A DNA stretch of 6,803 bases from Deferribacteres bacterium JdFR-76. GTDB lineage: Bacteria > Zhuqueibacterota > JdFR-76. Under the pieces are notes generated by a model. The model was given only the letters and a program-made list of their open reading frames with translations, had not been told where the DNA came from and ran no database searches. The position numbers were made by a program, and so were the translations under genes. Positions 6,409 through 6,803 of the stretch are shown piece after piece; the first letter of the stretch is position 1, and each line of letters opens with the position of its first letter. The stretch spans positions 1 to 6,803 of the forward strand of contig MTOL01000322.1 of the NCBI GenBank assembly GCA_002011685.1, given 5' to 3'.

Positions 6409-6803
6409 ATAGTTCCCCAAGGGCTTTCACATATTCATCCATCTCTTGGCGGGTCCGTTTTTCGGTCACGGCGACCAGCAAAAGGTTTTTCCACTCAGGA
6501 TTGTACCGTCCGAGATCCAGGCCGGCAAAGATCCGTTTTTCTTTTAGTCTCTGAATGACGTTGGCAGCCGGAACAGGGCATTCAACGGTGAATTCTTTAA
6601 AGAAAGGTGCCTTGAAATGCAGAGAAAAGCCGGGTACATCAGCGATATGATTGGCGAGGTAATGGCTTTTCTGAAGGCACTGTTCTGCTACTTCGCGGAT
6701 ACCCTTTTTCCCGAGCCAGGAAAGGTATACGGTTGCAGCAAGGGCGTTTAAGGCCTGGTTGGTACAGATGTTGGAAGTGGCCCGTTCGCGGCGAATGTGC
6801 TGC
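6407..6803 (-). CDS. gcvPA: Glycine dehydrogenase (decarboxylating) subunit 1, C-terminal part
   Basis: The minus-strand frame runs in from the right edge and ends at TAG (6407-6409), giving the last 131 residues of a protein normally about 440-450 long. The segment [14 protein letters not shown], then [19 protein letters not shown], is characteristic of P-protein of the glycine cleavage system. Termination about 130 residues later fits the split alpha subunit (GcvPA) and not the fused, roughly 950-residue form. P-protein decarboxylates glycine and passes the aminomethyl group to the lipoyl arm of GcvH. The PLP lysine lies in the partner subunit GcvPB, so it is not expected here. gcvPB often follows gcvPA, but here the gene ends in a terminator with a convergent gene beyond it. 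The partner must be upstream, off the right edge, or elsewhere. The C-terminal part includes [19 protein letters not shown] and GLDLGRY, as in the small domain of the family. Confidence 0.9.
   Translation of the reverse strand, partial: QHIRRERATSNICTNQALNALAATVYLSWLGKKGIREVAEQCLQKSHYLANHIADVPGFSLHFKAPFFKEFTVECPVPAANVIQRLKEKRIFAGLDLGRYNPEWKNLLLVAVTEKRTRQEMDEYVKALGEL

Noticed and set aside
6255..6558. Plus-strand frames over 6255-6558
   Set aside because: They run across the gcvPA terminator and antisense to the clear gcvPA coding sequence, with low-complexity basic products.

Overview
The window reads as a stretch of bacterial chromosome with balanced to slightly GC-leaning base composition, ATG starts and purine-rich Shine-Dalgarno sites. 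The lipoprotein signal on the amylase points to a cell envelope with lipid-anchored proteins. The short, roughly 424-residue ThiC and the split glycine dehydrogenase (separate GcvPA) are forms I associate with anaerobic, thermophilic or deep-branching lineages and not with enterobacteria. I cannot name the taxon from sequence alone.

Layout. Positions 1-111 (+) hold the C-terminal end of a larger protein that looks like an alpha-L-rhamnosidase-type glycoside hydrolase. A complete aspartate/glutamate-racemase family gene follows at 161-907 (+). A complete lipoprotein alpha-amylase family (GH13, neopullulanase/cyclomaltodextrinase-like) gene lies at 967-2796 (+). A complete thiC lies at 2908-4182 (+). 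After 344 bases with no convincing gene come two closely linked genes: a short glycosyltransferase-2-like protein lacking its usual acidic motifs (4527-5168) and a class I SAM-dependent methyltransferase (5182-6102). After another gap of about 300 bases, a gcvPA gene enters on the minus strand (6407-6803, C-terminal 131 residues only), with a clear intrinsic terminator overlapping its stop codon.

How they fit together. The GH78-like tail, the racemase and the amylase are co-oriented with short gaps (49 and 59 bases). They may be co-transcribed, with the two hydrolases suggesting saccharide breakdown at the envelope. thiC supplies the thiamine pyrimidine and gcvPA belongs to the glycine cleavage system; both are housekeeping genes with no visible link to their neighbours. 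The GT2-like/methyltransferase pair, 13 bases apart, looks like a small surface-glycan or secondary-modification module inserted between housekeeping genes. It is the least ordinary part of the window. I found no CRISPR array, tRNA, rRNA, insertion sequence, attachment site or phage gene.
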